From positions 19,546,176 to 19,610,175 of the forward strand of contig CP034990.1 of assembly GCA_004026145.2 (NCBI GenBank): a stretch of 64,000 nucleotides of DNA, given 5' to 3'. The DNA is from Takifugu bimaculatus (lineage: Eukaryota > Chordata > Actinopteri > Tetraodontiformes > Tetraodontidae). The notes under the pieces are model-generated. The model was not told the origin of the DNA. It worked only from the letters and a program-made list of their open reading frames with translations, and did not search any database. The first letter of the stretch is position 1, and each line of letters opens with the position of its first letter. This document shows positions 61,631 to 64,000 of the stretch, piece by piece. A program made the position numbers and the translations under genes.

Positions 61631-63880
61631 TCAGTGCCGTTGATAAATAAAGATGCTTCCTCCAACTTTTCCCTCAGGGAAATGAGTGTGAAAAATCTCT
61701 GACGTCTTGACAAAATTATTGGATTGCAGGAATGCCAAGATTTCCTAAAACACAGAGCCCCAGTTATTAACACGAAGTTGACGATTTACATGTAAATAAC
61801 TTAATCTCACCTTTTCCAAGACGTCAAACAAAACCAGATGGGTCGGTACAGAGTGTTTGTATGGGAACGAGGTCCTAAGCCAAAGAAGAGGGTTGTCATA
61901 GAAACGGTCAGCTTCATCAATATAACCATCTTCTCCGAGGTCTGGCGGGCACTCGAGGAACCTCATCGTGATTGGACAGTGGACGTGGCTGCAGAGTCAA
62001 CGAAACGTTGATAGCCTTAAATACTAATACAGTAAAAACTGACAGTTTAAAACAAACATCTGGGTTTAATTATTTTATATAAGTGCACTTTAAAGCCACA
62101 GCAGATGCTAAACAGACAATTAAATTCATTTAATCGAAGAACGACAAAAGAGAATGGGAAATAACGGCGCAGGCTTCAGGAGACGTAGACCTGTACCTGT
62201 AAAAAGGTGTGGAGTGACAGGGCATGAGGAAGAGGACGTCTGGCTGTGGGGGGCTGGAGATGCTGCTGATGTCACAGAGCGTTCCAAGATGGCTCATGGT
62301 GTCCAGAGGGCCTCGCTGGTGGATCAGACCGGTGTACAGACCTGCAGCAAGGTTGCTCACTAACAGGAAGAATGCTGCAGCCCGTCGCCACGATTTTAAA
62401 CTGGCCAGAGATATTCCTGCAGTAGGAGACGTGTTAAATCCCATCTATGGTGATGGAGAAAGACGACAGTGAGAAACCCACCAGAGAAGACCAGACAGAA
62501 GGGCAGCACTGGATAGATGAACCGGAACTCTTTATGAGGAAGGAAACTGAAGCAGAAAGAGAAAAATGCATCAGATCTTCTGTAATCATGACCAGTTTAT
62601 GATTGGCTGCTCTCGGGTCACATGGCTACCCATGTGACCACGTGAACGCACAAACAAATCACCTGTATATCACAAGTGTCCAGAGAACAGCTGCCAACAG
62701 GACTTTATATCTTTTGAAGGCGAGGAAGCAGCCATGAAGAAAGAGAGGAAGATGAGGGCCGATGACGACAGGAAACCCCTGAGTGAAGTACCAGTGCCAG
62801 GGATGAGAGCCGTAGAAATCTGCCACGCTGTGCAGGACGTTAAACTTCAGGAAGTTGAACTGAACCAGGGTCCACTAACAAAAACAAAGAAATCATCAAC
62901 TTATATTGGACCTCACAAACACTTCCTGATCACCTCAAACCTGTTTGGTACGGGAGTTTTACCTTTTCATAGAAAATACAGTCGATCAAGGTCGAAACCA
63001 CCAAAGCTGAAGCCCTAAAACCAAAATTTAAAAAAAAAAGATTGAAGGAACAGTAACAAGAGGGTTAAAAAAAAAAAGACAGGACGTTGGATTAAAGGTA
63101 CCAACCCGATGGGAAAGAATGTGTGAGTGACAAGTTTCAGCTTGTCATCTTCCTTCCAAAAATGGTAGATAAGCAGAGGAAGCCAGACAATCAGGGCGGT
63201 TGGCCGGACGATGACGGCCAAGGAGACCAGAGCCACATATTTCTTACTGAAAAAAACAAACCAATGAATCAGGAATCTACATTTAAGAAGGGAAGTGAGA
63301 AAGATGTAGGGAAGAAAGACCTGCTGTGTGTTTTGGACTCCGGGAGCGGGAAGTAAAAAAGAGCCAGGCAGGTGATGGTGGTCTCCATGCTGTTGGTCAG
63401 AGTTCTGGTGCAGCAGTACCATGAGAACCACGAGCACAGATAGCAGAAGAACTGTACACCAGGACAGGAACAGTCACAACACTCCAAATGCGACAGATAA
63501 CTGCAGTGCACAACCAGCCATTTAGCTGCTTCAGTGGTGCTGACAGGAGTATACGTGCTCACCGTCCATGCTGCAGTGTCACGGTTTTCCAAAGTCCGGA
63601 TGAGAAAGAAGAATTTCACATCTGCAAATGCTGCCAGGAGTGCTTGGAATATTCGAGGAGTCCATATCTGCAGGGGGAGAATGGCAACATGACAAAACAA
63701 GGGTAAATATTCAAAAATCAAAATTTACACATGATGTACATGATTTGCGAACTTGCCAGGAGATAGGCCGAGTCACAGTTTATGTAGTATAATATCTTGT
63801 AAATGAACGCAAAGACAAGCGGATAGGAAAATCCTCTTAATCCTGATTTCCATTCCCAGGTCAGGTACCCATAAGTTTCA
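61631..63880 (-). CDS. pigb: PIGB, GPI mannosyltransferase 3, partial (5' end off right edge)
   Basis: ER multi-pass enzyme of glycosyltransferase family 22 that adds the third mannose to the GPI-anchor precursor. Exons in transcription order: 63880-63757, 63667-63563, 63451-63321, 63246-63106, 63014-62963, 62874-62663, 62546-62482, 62416-62197, 61988-61811 and 61744-61631 (stop 61633-61631). They give 446 aa in one consistent frame; roughly 110 N-terminal residues are missing. Recognised segments: YGYLTWEW, LCSWFSWYCCTRTLTNSME, VRPTALIVWLPLL, DFYGSHPWHWYFTQGFPV, HKEFRFIYPVLPFCLV, TGLIHQRGPLD, MPCHSTPF, CPPDLGEDGYIDEADRFY and HTHFPEGKVGGSIFIY. The first visible intron has a GC donor (GCAAGT). 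The 5' limit of exon 63880-63757 is less certain. The gene converges on CCPG1, 558 bp from stop to stop, as in human. Confidence 0.93.
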
Positions 63881-64000
63881 CTGTTAAGGTTGTCCATAAA
63901 AATCTAATCATTGCTTTTACGCAATAACAAAAATATACATTTTGAAAGTATATTCCAAAATTTTACAATGAAATCACATTAATTGCCAGTACTTATGATA

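Overview
The window looks like a compact teleost fish genome, with a pufferfish-like density of six vertebrate genes in 64 kb. The evidence is vertebrate GT-AG gene structure with short introns, CA/TG microsatellites, one AT-AC intron, and fish-type LINE and hAT fragments. The genes, left to right, are TEX9 (minus, 3' part off the left edge), RFX7 (plus), NEDD4 (plus), PRTG (plus), CCPG1 (plus) and PIGB (minus, 5' part off the right edge). This is the gene order of human 15q21.3, except that PYGO1 and DNAAF4, which sit between PRTG and CCPG1 in human, are not visible. The species and any a/b paralogue suffix cannot be settled from the sequence.

Layout. 1-1430: TEX9 exons. 1430-2980: divergent TEX9/RFX7 promoter region with an RFX-type X-box on the TEX9 side and a CpG-rich block on the RFX7 side. 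2836-12331: RFX7, nine coding exons, followed by a roughly 2 kb 3' UTR. 14.4-17.4 kb: intergenic DNA with a LINE endonuclease remnant and a complete small hAT element with 8-bp target duplications. 17583-33115: NEDD4, with 29 exons for the C2-WW4-HECT form and a 428-codon alternative first exon inside intron 5 for a long, C2-truncated form. 33.1-35.1 kb: NEDD4 3' UTR. 36928-52091: PRTG, 18 exons, with a signal peptide, 4 Ig domains, 5 FN3 domains and one transmembrane segment; its stop codon lies in the first unit of a minisatellite. 52.5-55.7 kb: PRTG 3' UTR and spacer. 55.75-61.07 kb: CCPG1 with a promoter carrying two ZNF143-type motifs. 61631-63880: PIGB, tail-to-tail with CCPG1.

The genes are not an operon. 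They are a conserved synteny block of unrelated functions: cilium/centriole (TEX9), transcription factor (RFX7), HECT ubiquitin ligase (NEDD4), cell-surface receptor (PRTG), ER-phagy receptor (CCPG1) and GPI-anchor mannosyltransferase (PIGB).

The most notable signals are the AT-AC U12-type intron that splits the RFX7 DNA-binding domain, the NEDD4 alternative first exon, the minisatellite over the PRTG stop codon, two GC-AG introns, and four single-base reading-frame breaks (two in RFX7, one in PRTG, one in CCPG1). The breaks may be draft-sequence indels or real variants. All exon coordinates come from manual splice-site and frame reading and recalled similarity to vertebrate orthologues; no alignment was run.
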